A DNA stretch of 64,000 bases from Cryptomeria japonica (Eukaryota; Streptophyta; Pinopsida; Cupressales; Cupressaceae). How positions within the stretch are numbered: the first letter of the stretch is position 1; every line of letters begins with the position of its first letter. Of this stretch, positions 44,682-57,166 are shown one piece after another. The notes beneath the pieces were generated by a model. It saw nothing but the letters and a program-made list of their open reading frames with translations. It was not told the origin of the DNA and did no database searches. The DNA is taken from NCBI RefSeq assembly GCF_030272615.1, contig NC_081409.1:613720755-613784754 (forward strand). The letters are read 5' to 3'. The position numbers and the translations under genes are program-made.

Positions 44682-47600
44682 ATGAAAATCATCTCCTGGA
44701 ATATTAGGGGACTTAATAGTCCTCACAAGCATAATTTAGTTAAAAATATGATTAGAGATAAAAACCCTGACATTTTTTTGATTCAAGAAACTAAGATGAC
44801 AAAAGATAAAGTTGAAAGTTTGAATATTTTCAAAAACAGAGGAGTCAGCGGAGGTAGTTTAGAAGGTGCCTAGGGAGGAATTGTTACATTCTGGAACAAA
44901 AATAATGTAGAAGGAGAGGTGTTGATTCAGGAAAACAATCTGGCTTGTATAAGATTCAAGCACATTAAGAATTGCACTACTTGGGTCCTAACTAATGTTT
45001 ATGCTCCTAACACTAAGACTGGTCGAAGTGAGATGTGGAGATATCTTACTGGTTTGAGAAGAAGGTTTGTTGAGGATAGCTGGATAATTATGGGAGATTT
45101 CAACACTCCCTTGAAGGAAAATGAGAAAAAGGGAGGGACTCAAGCTAATTTGGATAGCAGATTGGACCTAATGGACTTCATAAACAATAATGCTATTCAT
45201 GATCTAGAGTTGCAAGGAGTCAAATACACTTGGACTAATAGAAGAAGTGGTGAGAATTTGATTCAGGTTAGACTTGATAGAGCTCTTCTTTCCTTAGATT
45301 GGTTTAATCTTCATGAATGTTCTTTATCCTCTCACATAAGGGCAAGATCAGATCATTACCCTATAACCTTCATGTCTGAAGTAAAGAATAGGAGACATTT
45401 CCCTTATAGATTTGAAAAAATGTGGACTAGACACCCAGATCTGGAAAGTAAGATTAAGGACTGGTGGTAGATCAGTATTGAAGGCAATGCCATGTATAAA
45501 GTGGTCAAAAAGATGAAGAATGTTAAAGATAATGTTAAGAAGTGGAATAAGGATTGCTTTGGGAACATCTTTACCTCAAAAGCTACAACCCTCTTAGAGC
45601 TCAAGGAAATCTAGGATGAGATACAGAATAATGGTTACACCTATATGTCTAGAGAAACTGAAGATGCTATTCTTATGAGATATCATGAATAAATAGCTAA
45701 AGAGGAAACCTACTGGAAACAAAGATCAAGAAATGTCTGGTTAAAGGAGGGGGATAGGAACACTAAATACTTCCATATGTCCACCCTAAGACATAAGGCC
45801 ATAAATAGAATTGTACAGATTAAAGTGAATGGCAGATGTGTTGTAGATGATGATTCCATGAGCAAGGCTGCTATGGATTTTTTCTCTAATTTACTTGCTA
45901 AGGATCAGAATTTGAATATACAGGCCCAAAAGGAACTTCTAGATAGTATACCTACCATTTTGGGGGATGATCAGAATGATCATTTGACAGTCATCCCTTC
46001 CCATGATGAAATTCTGATAGATGTTAATTCCTTTGAGGGTAACAAGGCCCCAGGTCTGGATGGCTTTCCCATGTTCTTCTTCAAAATTTACTAGCATATT
46101 GTTGGAGATGATGTTACCAGAGCTGTGAAAGAGATTTTTGGTGCTAGAAAACTTTTGAAAGAAGTTAATGGTACTTTTATTTCTCTTATACCCAAAAAGA
46201 TGGGGGTAGATTCAATGGATCTTTTCAGACCTATAAGTTTATGCAACTCTCTCTATAAGATAATCTCTAAGGTCCTTACCTCTAGAATTCTAAAGTTGCT
46301 TCCCTCCATCATCTCACCTCAGCAAAGCGGTTTTGTCCCGGGAAGGCAAATTTTGGATTCTATCATCTCTGTTCATGAAAATACCCACTCTCTAGCTTTT
46401 TCTAAAAAAGAAGGTTTTTTTCTAAAGCTTGACCTCTCTAAAGCCTATGATAGAGTGGATTGGGATTTTATGATGGATGTTTTTTTTGCTTTTGGTTTTA
46501 ATCCTAGAAGTGTTAGCCTTATTAGGCAACTTGTCTCTTCGACCTCTTTCTCTATGTTAATGAATGGTTCCCCCTCCCCTTTCTTTAAAGCTTCAAGAGG
46601 TCTCGTGCAGGGGGACCCTCTATCTCTAGTGATCTTTATCATCATGGCAGAATGTTTGGGGAGATGTATTGGAAAGCTGGTTGAGAAAAGGGAGTTTTGT
46701 GGTTTGAATCCTTCTTTGGCAGATCAAATATGTTCTCATTAGCAGTTTGTTGATGATTCTATAATAATGGGAAAATCCACTATGAAAGATGCTAGAAGAC
46801 TAAAAAAGGCTTTGGATAACTATGGAGAGGCTACTAGTCAGCTTATAAACTGGTCTAAAAGCTTTGTTTATTTTATCAATACCCCGGAGAGAAGGAGGAT
46901 TAAAATTAGGAACATTCTGGGCGGCCAAATTGGTAGCTTGCCTGCTTCCTATTTCGGGCTCCCCTTAGGCCAAGATCCTCTGGATACCTTTTGGGGAGCC
47001 TTGGTGGATAAATTCCACAAAAAGCTATCTGGATGGAAGGGAGCTCTTCTTAGTCAAGCAGGTAAGGTTCAATTGCTTAAAAAAACTCTTCAAAGTATCC
47101 CTCTCTATGCCATCAGTCTGTTTAGGATTCCTACTAAGTATGCTGAGGCCATTGAAAAAATTCAAAGATCCTTTTTATGGACAGGGGTTGAGGAGAAGAA
47201 GAGAATGAACTTAATTGCTTGGGAGAAGGTCTGTAAGCCTATGAATAAAGGAGGTTTGGGCCTTAGAAGAATAAGAGACATAAATGATTACCTTATGGCC
47301 AAGCAGATTTGGAGAGGATATAGAAATCAAGCAGAGTGAGAAAAAATATGGGACAACAAATATAAAAGCCAATGTCCGAATCTTCAAAATTTCCTCAAAG
47401 CGGAGATTATCCCAATTGGATCCAATATTTGGAAAAATGTCTCTAGGACTAGAGACTTAATTATCAAAGGCACAAAATGGAAGTTGGGGAAAGGGAATCT
47501 TATTCAGTTCTGGGAGGACCCTTGGCTTCTGGAGTCCCCTTTAAATGAAAACCCTGAGTGGAATAGATATCAGAACCAATGCAAGGAAAGATTTGGAACC

Positions 47601-48873
47601 AAGTTGGAGGATTATTGGAAAGATGGTCAGTAGAAAGACTTATCTCAAGTGGATCAGTCTTTCGGTAGTTTGAACAAAGTCATGAACTCTATGGTGAGGA
47701 TTGAAGAAGAAGACCAGTTAATTTGGAAATTCACAGCTAGTGGTACTTTTATTGTGGCCTCTCTATATCATCAACAGTACAACAACATGGAAAGTCCTTG
47801 CTGGGCTAAAGCTTGGGTGAAAAGTCTTACCCCCAAGATCAACATTTTCTTTTGGATAGCTCTTCAAGACAAAATTCTTACTACTGAGAATATCAGAAAA
47901 AGAGGTATCAGCATGCCAAGTTTCTGTATTCTTTGTAAGTAGAATGAGGAGACTATAAATCATATGCTTTTTCATTGCCCCTTCTCTACTAATGTTTGGG
48001 GAAGTTGTCTGGATCAATTCAATATCAGTTGGAGCTTCCCCAACTCGATTCAGGAGATTTTCAAGTCATGGCATCATCCTTCAAAAAACAAAAACCACTA
48101 CCTTATTATGGAGAATTGCTTTACCTCACATGTGTTGGGGTTTATGGAAAGAGAGAAATGATAGAATTTTCAGAGAAAAGACTACTAAGGCTAATATTGT
48201 GTTTGAATAAATAAGAAGAAGTATAGTGGAAAATATGAATATTATAGGTGGTATTGATAATCCTAGCACTAAGGAGGATCAATTTATCTATAAAAAGTGG
48301 AGATTAAAGGCTCAAGAGAGTATCCAAAGTAATCCTAGAGAGGGAGTGATATGGATCAGTCTGCCTAGGGGATGGATGAAAATCAATTTTGATGGGGCCT
48401 CTAAGGGAAACTTGAGGGTTGTAGGATGTGGAGTGGTCCTAAGGGATGAATGGGGAATATGTAAAATCATAAAATTTATTCCTATAGGAAATTAGACCAA
48501 TCATGTTATCGAAGCCATGGCGGCTTATCATGGGATGATCCTTGCTAAGGAAGCCAATTGCACTAAAGTTTGGTGTGAAGGAGACTCCTTAAATATTATC
48601 AATTGTTTAAATATGAAATTCCCACCGTCTTGGTCAATTATTAATGCTATTAAATCTATTAGGAAAATCAACGAAGAGTTTGAAATGTGTGTTTTTACAC
48701 ATGTTTACAAGGAGGCCAACTCTTGCGCTGATTGGGGAGCCAACCTGGCTTGTCAATCGGGAGACATCATTACTAGCTATGGTGAAATAGAGATTGCAAG
48801 TGAAATGAAATCCTTGCTCAATCAGGACCGAAGCTATACAAGGCAACGTGGTACTTTTAATCATTATTTCTAA
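44682..48873 (+). pseudogene. LINE ORF2: endonuclease, reverse transcriptase, zf-RVT, RNase H
   Basis: The start MKIISWNIRGLNSPHKHNL is the classic N-terminus of the L1 apurinic-like endonuclease. Motifs follow in order: QETK, NVYAPN, GDFNTPL, LDRALLS and SDHYPI (to 45390). Reverse transcriptase is at about 46020-46860, with FRPISLCNSLYKIISKVL, QQSGFVPGRQILDSI, LDLSKAYDRVDW, GLVQGDPLS and active site FVDD near 46750. zf-RVT lies at about 47795-47995 (FCILCK, MLFHC). An RNase H domain (RVT_3 type) is at about 48360-48790 with NFDGASKGN, WCEGDS and YKEANSCADWGA. The frame is constant to about 48160, then shifts once. About ten in-frame stops, mostly TAG, make it inactive. Confidence 0.92.
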
Positions 48874-49046
48874 TGACCTTTCTGCCTTTTTTGATGCAGG
48901 GCTTGCTTGAAGATAATAAGCTTTTAAATAGGTGTCTTATCATTATTAATTGGCATGGAATCTATGCACTCTTATAGAATAACCACATAAACTAGAGGAA
49001 AAGTTATCAAAATAAGAGAAGGCATTGCAAGGAAGGTGCTAGAAAA

Positions 49047-50651
49047 ATGGGAGGTAACAAGAAAAGATTTGAACCTGCTTCCTGCTCTGAATGGAGAAAG
49101 AATGAAGAAGTCTGGGATATCATTCAATAGGGGGGTCTTAATGTTTTCATGGAGCGACTAAGTGGGAAAGACCCCATGATCACCAACTATTTCATCAAGA
49201 ACTGGAAAAATGGAAAAATTATGATTGGATCACATATGATGAATGTAGATGAAGAGGTTCTTGCTGAGGCCATGGGGATGAATATCGAGGGTATGAAATT
49301 TTATAGGGACAGAGGTATATCAGATAAAGCAGCTAACAAGTTTCCTTTTACGGATGAAGAGAGGAGAAAGATGATCACAATCGACAACTCCTACCACTCC
49401 CTGAAGAGAATTTGCAGGTCATGGAGGTTTGTATTATTTGCTTCTATTGAATACATTACTAAGATGGTAGGTTTACTAGGGCCTATGGGTATCACTTCAT
49501 CCTTCTCAACCATTTCCATCATGGTGAAAGGGTTAGCCTTCCCTAATACCTTGCCTGTTCTATGGATCATACTATAAAGGAGATCCAGAAGGACCCCAAA
49601 GGTGATCATGCCCTCCACTAGGGGCTTATGGTCCTGGTTTATAAAATGCTAAAGGGGAAGTGCATTGAAAATCCTATCAAAGGCAAAAATGCCAGAGATG
49701 AGACTACAAAAAGTAAGGATAGTGGTTTCAAATTTGATTCAGATACCGAGGGAGAATCAGAAGAAACTATCAAAAAAGGGAGGAATAGGGCCAAGAAGAG
49801 GAGGATTATTGTGGAATCTAAAATGTTGGATTCTAAAACTGAATCCCTTGAGGAAAAACCTGTTAAAAAGAGGAAAGGGAAAGCCACTGGAAAGAAGGCT
49901 CAGAAAAAGAACACTAAAAAGGGTAGCAATTCTGATTTCAATTATGTTCTAGTTGAATCTAAGGAGGAGGCTAAAGAAAATAAGAGGATCAATAGTCAGG
50001 ACAAAGAAGGGGAGGGTAAACCCGGTTAAGGACAATTTGGAGACCGTGAATACCACTAGTCTGCATAAGGAGGAAAAAGGGGGTAAAAGTGATAGTGGTG
50101 ACAAAGATACTATTAAGGCCTTCTATGAGACCATTGCTACTATGGTGAAGGACATTAACAGTCTAAAAACTAATACACAGGCCATTGCAAGAATTACAGT
50201 TGGTGACAAGCCCTTGGCGGATCATGTTAAAGAGTTAGTGGTCATTCTGCATAATGCGGAAGCTATTGAATGTATGGTAGGAAAAATCTTAGCAACGAAA
50301 AAAAAGGTCAATGAGATGGGAGATAGAAAGGAAATGGAAAACAAAATGAAAGATTTTGGTAGTAGAATTGACAAGCTGGAGCACAACGTCAAGAAGATTG
50401 CTGATCAAAATTTCCAAATCCTCAAATCTTCGGTGGACAACATGAACATCTCTATCAACAGGTTCGAGAATAATGTAGAGAAGGATGGTGATAAAGAGCA
50501 CTTGAACAAGAAGGGTCATGAAAGGAGGACCAGAGCTAACACAAAGAATAAGGATGACATCGAAGGTCGTGAGCTGGAGGATATGAAGACCTCAGCGAAC
50601 AATATGAAACAAATGGTTGTTCATGCTAAGGAAATTATGAATAGTATTTAG
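49047..50651 (+). pseudogene. LINE ORF3, accessory protein of unknown function
   Basis: This ORF lies 173 bases downstream of the RNase H stop and inside the 16-bp target duplication, so it moved with the LINE. The ATG at 49047 is in frame with 49149-49577 through one TAG at about 49128. Residues 35-180 form a helical domain with ITNYFIKNWKNGKIMIGSHM and VDEEVLAEAMGMNIEGMKFY, a layout like plant transposon-associated domains. After a frameshift near 49600, a Lys/Glu-rich segment with KKGRNRAKKRR (49628-50029) suggests nuclear localisation. After another shift, a coiled-coil region (49953-50651) contains IDKLEHNVKKIADQNFQILK. I do not recognise the protein. The order of helical domain, basic linker and coiled coil parallels ORF2 of element A. 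Confidence 0.72.
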
Positions 50652-50866
50652 TTTCAGTTGTTGTCCTTGGTTCTGTCTCTTTGTTGTCTTTGTGCTTTCC
50701 TCTTACTGTCTGTTCTGAGTTTCTAATGTAATGATGTGTTAAGTTGTTCCCTTCGGTAGGTTCATTTTGTCTTTTTGAAGTGATCAAACACTTTTTTTAG
50801 CAGTTCTATTTTCCTAGCTTGTAAAAGGTTCGGGTACCTTTCAAATACCTGATTTTACTTAATCAA
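50652..50866 (+). other. LINE 3' untranslated end
   Basis: This T-rich sequence after ORF3 ends GGTTCGGGTACCTTTC and TTACTTAATCAAA, directly before the right target duplication. There is no long A-tail. Confidence 0.7.
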
Positions 50867-50882
50867 AACATATTGAAGCTAA
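50867..50882. other. LINE target-site duplication, right copy
   Basis: AACATATTGAAGCTAA is an exact 16-base match to 42801-42816. The 44 bases after it, up to the copia at 50927, are unassigned genomic flank. Confidence 0.88.
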
Positions 50883-50926
50883 GAGAACTAATAAAAATTA
50901 CATAAGCTTAAAAGTGCAACATAGAG

Positions 50927-52437
50927 TGATAGTTTTGATACTTAATGTAAGTACAGATCTAATAGCCAACAAGATGAGAGGGGGGGGGGGTGAATCAGAC
51001 AAACTTTATCTTCCATAAAAACATCAGATTCAACCTCGGTAACATATACTTCAATAATATAACCAAAACTGCTAAACATGCAAACCCAAAAGCATATAAA
51101 CATCATAACACTCATAACACCAAATTTAACGTGGAAACCCAAATAGGGAAAAACCACTATGGGATTTCGGACCCACTAAGAAATATACTCTTCTAGAGTA
51201 TGCTCGGTTAAAAGCAAATCCTGTTAAAGATTACAAACACATTGCTAGATGTGACCTGGTTAAGGGATTTCCCTCAAATCTATTAGGATCGTCACCTTGT
51301 TAGAAGTGACCTTGTTAAAGGATTTCAAACACTCAATCAGAATGTCACCTTGCTAGAGGGTTTTACAAATAAGACTATTAAGTCCACTCAGTTAAGAGAT
51401 TTTCTGTCACTCTCACAAAATAACAGTAATAAAAATCTATCTACAACTTCACATCTAAAATACTAAAGCAGATTCTTATTTGCTCAATACAATCTAGACA
51501 TAGAACTAATCTTGTCCATATGCTGGGCTTCTATACTCTGTTATTCAAATAGGTCTTCAAGCTTCTGTGCTTGGTAATCACTATGTAGCATCCTTGTGGA
51601 TACATTTGCCTGCATGCATTATTTATCAACAGCTCCCTATTTATAAACAATTCGCCAACCGCTTAATCTCCTTGATCACATTTCCCATGATCAATCATAG
51701 CCATCAAATCTTCAAACTTGTCTAGGTTCAATGCATCCTTCGATCTGAAATACATTTTACCCTGCCTTGGAACTTGCATACATTTCTTGGAACTTGTGCT
51801 AGGGTAATGCAATTCAATCTGCGTTGTAGAGTTCTAGCTCACCATCTTACTTCATTAAATAATGCATGTAGCCATTTAATGTATTCTGTTATAGCTCGGT
51901 TACAACTCAGTAACAACTTGGTAACAACTCGGTTATAACTCGGTAAATACTAAACTTCACTCGGTAGACATTCCACCTTCATTAACCGATAGTGATAACC
52001 TTAGGGTTTACCAACTAGGTTATTTGCTCGGTAACATAGTACAGTATTAACCTTACAATTTACAATATATGTATGATGTTAAAACAATCTAAACATCATG
52101 ATCTCATCATTGTCTGACTCGGTAATAGTTACCCATTGAATACCTTATTCATCCCCTTATTTATCATATTCTTTCTATGTCTTTTATCGACATCTTTATA
52201 CTCATCAAATCGTACTTCTCAAGATATGGCAACATCATACTGAATTAGAAAATCAATTTCTTGACATCAATGACAAAATAATGATATTAAGATAGTAAAC
52301 ATCCTTAATCAGTAATATCCATAATCATCAACAACCTTCTCAATATCCTTATTGAAATGCCAACAATCTCCCATTGTCTATTACAATGCCAAATGCCAAC
52401 AATCTCCCATTGTTTGTTATAATGCCAAATGCCAACA
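50927..52437 (-). repeat. 3' LTR of copia element 3
   Basis: This 1511-bp LTR begins TGATAGTTTTGATA in plus orientation and ends TGCCAACA. A run of about ten G lies at 50981-50990. Its right edge carries two full 36-bp copies and a partial one of the junction unit. Confidence 0.9.
52355..52437. repeat. 36-bp junction repeat at LTR edge
   Basis: Units AAATGCCAACAATCTCCCAT... occur at 52355-52390 and 52391-52426, plus a partial copy at 52427-52437. Each includes a copy of the LTR terminus plus a polypurine-like stretch. The same array is at 58664-58746 in the other LTR. Confidence 0.85.
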
Positions 52438-52449
52438 ATCTCCCCCTTT
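52438..52449 (-). other. polypurine tract of copia element 3
   Basis: The minus strand reads AAAGGGGGAGAT directly before the 3' LTR. It is flanked by AATGCCAA and TTGGCATT arms like the other copies. Confidence 0.85.
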
Positions 52450-52916
52450 GGCATTGATGGAAAAACCAATTGATTTGACCTAATTGATTCAAATTGTTGT
52501 GAGTTGTTTGTGAGATTTTGAAATTCTCTCTTCCTATCATCAGAATTCTCCCCCATACATTAGACTTCTCTTCTTTTCTCAGTCTTTCTATTCTGCTTTT
52601 TCTTCAATCTTCTTCAGTCTCAATCTTTTTCAGTCTTCTCCCCCAGTCTTCAATCTTCTTTAGTCTTCTCCCCCTTTGAAAACAATGCCAAAGTAAAGAG
52701 CTAAAACATAATCTCTTCCTGTATGAAGTGAATTCCTACTGTAATGTGTCAACTTAGTCTCGATCAAAGAATTTTGTCTTCAATTCCTATTTCCTGTATT
52801 GTATCCTGCACTGTTTCATGTACACCTTTAGAAAACATCCTAAAGTGTGTAAATTAGCATCAACTCTTAAAAGATATTCGATAGAGTCATCGAATTGATG
52901 CTTTCACCGAACTCAG
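52450..52916 (-). other. 3' non-coding region of copia element 3
   Basis: There is no gene here. CTTCTTCAGTCTTCTCCCCC-like pyrimidine runs (52560-52680) correspond to the GGAGAAGACT repeats of the plus-strand relative. Confidence 0.7.
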
Positions 52917-55900
52917 TCAGTGAGTAGAAGATAGGGGTAGGACCCCTAACTTACTTCTGAGATACTCAAAAGTGTCCCCTGGTAGTGGCTTGGTGAAGAT
53001 ATATGCTATTTGTTCCTTTGTGCTAACATACTCCAACACCACTTTCTTCTCTTGAGCTTCTTCTCTAAGATAATGGTATTTGTTAGAGATGTGCTTTGTC
53101 ATAGAGTGCATAACAGGATTGTTCAAAATGTTAATGGCACTAGTATTGTTATAGAATATAGTTACTGGCTCGGTAACTTTCTCATTTATACCTTCCAATA
53201 ATTGTTTGATCCATGCTATGTTGGTACAATTCAATGTTGCAGCAATGTATTCAGCTTCTATTGTTGACTGTGAAACACATCCTTGTTTCTTGCTAAGCCA
53301 ACTCACTAGTCTTTCTCCTATAAAGAAAGCTCCTCCACTTGTGCTTTTCCTGTCATCAATGTTGCCTTCCCAATTAGCATCAATATAAACTTTTAAATCA
53401 AAATCATTTCCTTTTTGATATACTAAGCCATAATCCTTGGTGCCTTTCAAGTATCTAAAAATTATTTTGATTGCCATCATGTGTGTTTCCTTAGGATCTG
53501 TAGAGAATCTTGCAATTATACCTATTGCATGTGCTATGTTTGGTCTGCTGTGAACAACATATTGTAGCTTTCCAATCATGGATCGGTAAAGTGTCTCATC
53601 AACAAATGCAGATTCATCATTCTTTGATAGTTTACAGTTGGTAGTCATAGGAGTACTTACTGGTTTTCAATCCTCCATTCCAATTTTCTTCAAGATTTCC
53701 TTTATGTACTTGGATTGAGTAATGAAAATATCATTTTTCATTTGCAGCATCTATAAACCTATAAAATACTTTATCTCACTAATTAATGACATCTCAAATT
53801 CTTTGGTCATTTCATTTCCAAAGTTCTTGCATAAAGAGTCATTTCCACAAAATATAATATCATCAACAAATATGGCTGAGATCAGTATTCCATTTTCATC
53901 ATTATTCATGTACATATTACTATTCTCACTTGTCCTTATAAAACCAATCTTAATCAAATAAGAGTGCAATCTTTCATACCATGCTCTAGGTGCTTGTTTC
54001 AGACCATATAATGCTTTGTTCAATTTACATACCTGGTCTTTACTCTTGTCTTCAACAAATCCTTTAGGTTGTTCAATAAAAACTTCTTCTTCTAATATTC
54101 CATTTAGAAATGTAGATTTGACATCCATTTGATATACCTTGAATTTTTTGAAAGCAGCATATGCCAACAATGTTCTTACTCCTTCAAGTCTAGCCATAGG
54201 TGCAAAAGTTTCACCATAAGCAATTCCTTCTTCTTGAGCATAACCTTTGCAAACTAGTCTTGCTTTATTTCGAATGACCTCACCTTTTTCATTTAGCTTG
54301 TTTCTAAAAATCCACTTTGTATCGATTACATTTTTGTCCTTCGGTCTTGGGATTAGTGTCCATGTGTCATTCTTCTTGATTTGATCAATCTCTTCTGTCA
54401 TAGCATTTATCCAATCTTCACTGTTAAATGCCTCGTTCACTATTCTCGATTCAAATTCAGATATCAGACATGTGTTCTATCTCAGTTTGTTCCTTGTCAT
54501 CATTGGATCATCCTTATCTCCTATAATCTAACTTCGTGCATGATGTCTTCTGACATACTTGGCTAATACAGGATTAGTAGGCTCTATATGATCTTCTTCA
54601 TCACTCGGTAACTGGATATTCTCTACATTTTCTTCAACAGTTTTCTCGATAGGACTTGTCAGTTGAACATAGACAAATTCATCATAATCTTTTGGTTCTT
54701 TGGAATTTCCTTCATACATTCTTCCTGCAAATTCATCAATTTTCACATTTGCACTTTCTACTATTTTGTTAGACGATTTGATCAGACATTTAAATGCTTT
54801 GCTTCTAGAAGAATAACCTAGAAATGTTCCTTCTTCACTTTTTTGATCAAACTTGCCATTTCTATCATCTTTGTGTACATAGCATCTACTTCCAAAGATT
54901 TTAAAATAACTTACATTAGGTTTCTTGTCATACCAGATTTCATATGGTGTCTTCAAAGTACCTTTCTTCAGTTGTACTTGGTTTAGGGTGTAAATTGTTG
55001 TGCTTATTGCTTCCCTCCAAAATGTTTGTGGCATTTTCTTTTCAATCATCAGGGTTCTAGCACAATCCATAATAGATCTATTTCTTCTCTCAGAAATTCC
55101 ATTTTGTTGTGGAGTTGTTGGTGCAGAGACTTGTCTTTTAATACCATGATCATTGCAGAATAAGTTGAACTCATCAGATGTGAACTCTCCTCCTCTATCT
55201 AATCTAAGACATTTCAGTTGTCTTCCTGTTTCATTTTCAACTCTTTCCTTGTACCATTTAAACATTTGAAAAGCTTCTGATTTTTCTTTTAAAAACATTA
55301 CTGACATCATCCTTGAGTAATCATCCACAAATAATATGAAATATTTGTCACCATAATAACTTTGAACTTTCATAGGACCACAAAGATCAGTGTGCACAAG
55401 ATCTAAAATTCCCTTAGAGGTGTAAGACTTACTTGTAAAGCTTGATCTTGTCATTTTACCCCTCTGGCATCCTTGGCACATAGAATTCTTAGGTTTTTCA
55501 AGACTCGATAGACCTCTTACTCGGTGTTTATTACTTATTTTGATCAGATTATCAAAATGTACATGACAAAACCTTTTATGTCATAACTAGGTATCATCTA
55601 TCTTTGCATACAGACACTTGTTCCAAGTTGAGTCAAGGTGAAATGTATTACCTTTTGTTTGTGTCCCAGTAGTAGCTAACTTTCCATGCTTGTCATGAAC
55701 TTTGACAATTCCTTTCTGATATTCCATTCAGTAACCTGTATTTTTTAGTTGTGCTGCACTCAACAAATTGTATTTCAAACCTTCAACCCAATAAACATCA
55801 TTGCATCTTGCATTGTCAACAAGTGTTATAGATCCTTTACCTCTTACTGGAAATGGTGCATCATTACCAAATCTTACATAGCCTCCATCATAATCTTCTA

Positions 55901-57101
55901 ACATAACAAACTTGTGTTTATCACCTATCATATGATATGAGCATCCACTATCTATGATCCAAGAATCATTAGTATTTATGTGAGATATTAGGGCTTTTTC
56001 TTCATACCTTTCTTCATCTGATCCATCTTTGATAGCCACATAAACTACTTCCTTTGTATCAGTTTCATCTGATTTATCATCATTGGATTCCTCATCGGCT
56101 ATTAAGCATGTCTTTCTATCTCTTCTTTTGAAGTCTCGGTGTCCTCTATAATGATTATCTTTCTGTTTGTCATCTTGGTAATCTATCTTTTTAGTAGAAT
56201 CTTTGTCAAGATAGTTAGAAGCCATATGTCCTATTTTATCACAATTGAAACATTTCAAAGGTATTTTTCCTTTATTCTTACCTTTTCCTCTCGGTAACCT
56301 TCTGGCTAATAGTGCTTCAAACTCTTCTTGCTTTCTAATTTCCTCATACAGTTTGTGTACTTCTTCCATGCTCTTAAGAAATCTTTCACTTGCTCCACTG
56401 TGATCTCCTTTAGAGTACTTGTACTTTCTTTCATTGTAATCATTAGATTCATCAAGATGAAAAGAACTAAATGTAGATTCAACTTTATTTACCGAAGATC
56501 CACTGTTATCAAATTTACTTAACTCAAATGCATGTAGCTTACCAATAGTAGCATCTAAAGAAACTAGCATATTAGGTACAGACCTCAATTCATTGATTAC
56601 AGAGACTCGGATTGCATAAGCCGGTAGAAGGGTTCTTAACAACTTACTTGTTATATCCTTTTCTTCAATAGTTCCACCTGCTCCTTTGATTTGATTGACA
56701 CTCTCCTTTAGTCTTGTACTGTACTGGGTTATGTTCTCACCTTCATTCATCCTCATAGATTCAAGTTGTCTTCTTAAACTATCTACTTTTTCTCTTTGAA
56801 CATGTTCATCACCTCCATACACTGATATGAGCTTGTCCCACATTGCCTTTGCATTATTGTAGCCTTCTAGATCATTAAACTCTAAGTTGGTCAATGCAAA
56901 TGTTATTTCAATCATTGCTTGGATATGTTCTTGCTTTACCTTTATTTCTTCCATAGTCAATGGCTAGGTGCTCGGTGTGATGAAATCATTCTCCAGATAA
57001 TATACAACATATTCTCCAACTCCTGATAGGTGCAGCTTCATCATTTTCTGCCATGTAGAGAAACTTGACTTGTTCAGCTTCGGTGCATCCCTCTTATACA
57101 T
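52917..57101 (-). pseudogene. copia gag-pol polyprotein of element 3, few lesions
   Basis: The start is at 57101 (MYKRDAPKLNKSSF), with a first stop near 56970. A 410-codon open block (56960-55728) joins gag, a knuckle lacking its last Cys (CFNCDKIGHMASNY) and protease (IIDSGCSYHMIGD). Integrase lies in 55481-54528 (CQRGKMTRSSF, LVHTDLCGPMKVQ, PQQNGISERRNRSI). Reverse transcriptase is at 54440-53751 ([27 protein letters not shown] intact). RNase H is in 53648-52917 (YIDANWEGNIDDRKSTSGGA), ending at LPLSSTH. Breaks occur near 55728-55481, 54530-54440 and 53750-53650. The polymerase and integrase signatures are intact in their fragments, so decay is recent compared with the other copia copies. 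Confidence 0.92.
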
Positions 57102-57152
57102 CTTTGGATCTTTGCCTCAAGTACCTTCAAACTTTTTCTTTCGAAGTCCAAA

Positions 57153-57166
57153 GCTCTAATACCAAT
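57153..57166 (-). other. primer-binding site, copia element 3
   Basis: The minus strand reads ATTGGTATTAGAGC, one change from the usual TGGTATCAGAGC, directly inside the 5' LTR. Confidence 0.88.

Larger units (their letters stand above)
42817..50866 (+). mobile_element. L1-type LINE with an extra third ORF
   Basis: This 8050-bp segment is bounded by a perfect 16-bp duplication. It carries ORF1 (DUF4283-like plus knuckle), ORF2 (endonuclease, reverse transcriptase, zf-RVT, RNase H) and ORF3 of unknown function. The 5' untranslated part is only about 100 bases, and ORF1 appears complete. The 3' end (GGTTCGGGTACCTTTC then TTACTTAATCAAA) resembles plant L1 ends but lacks a clear poly(A). It is longer than usual plant L1s because of ORF3. 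All three ORFs contain stops. Confidence 0.87.

Noticed and set aside
50981-50990. Homopolymer G run (and C runs at 17582, 42713 and 58863) as a regulatory G-quadruplex
   Set aside because: Single runs of varying length at an equivalent LTR position in several copies. There are no four-run G tracts, and the lengths may be sequencing-sensitive.
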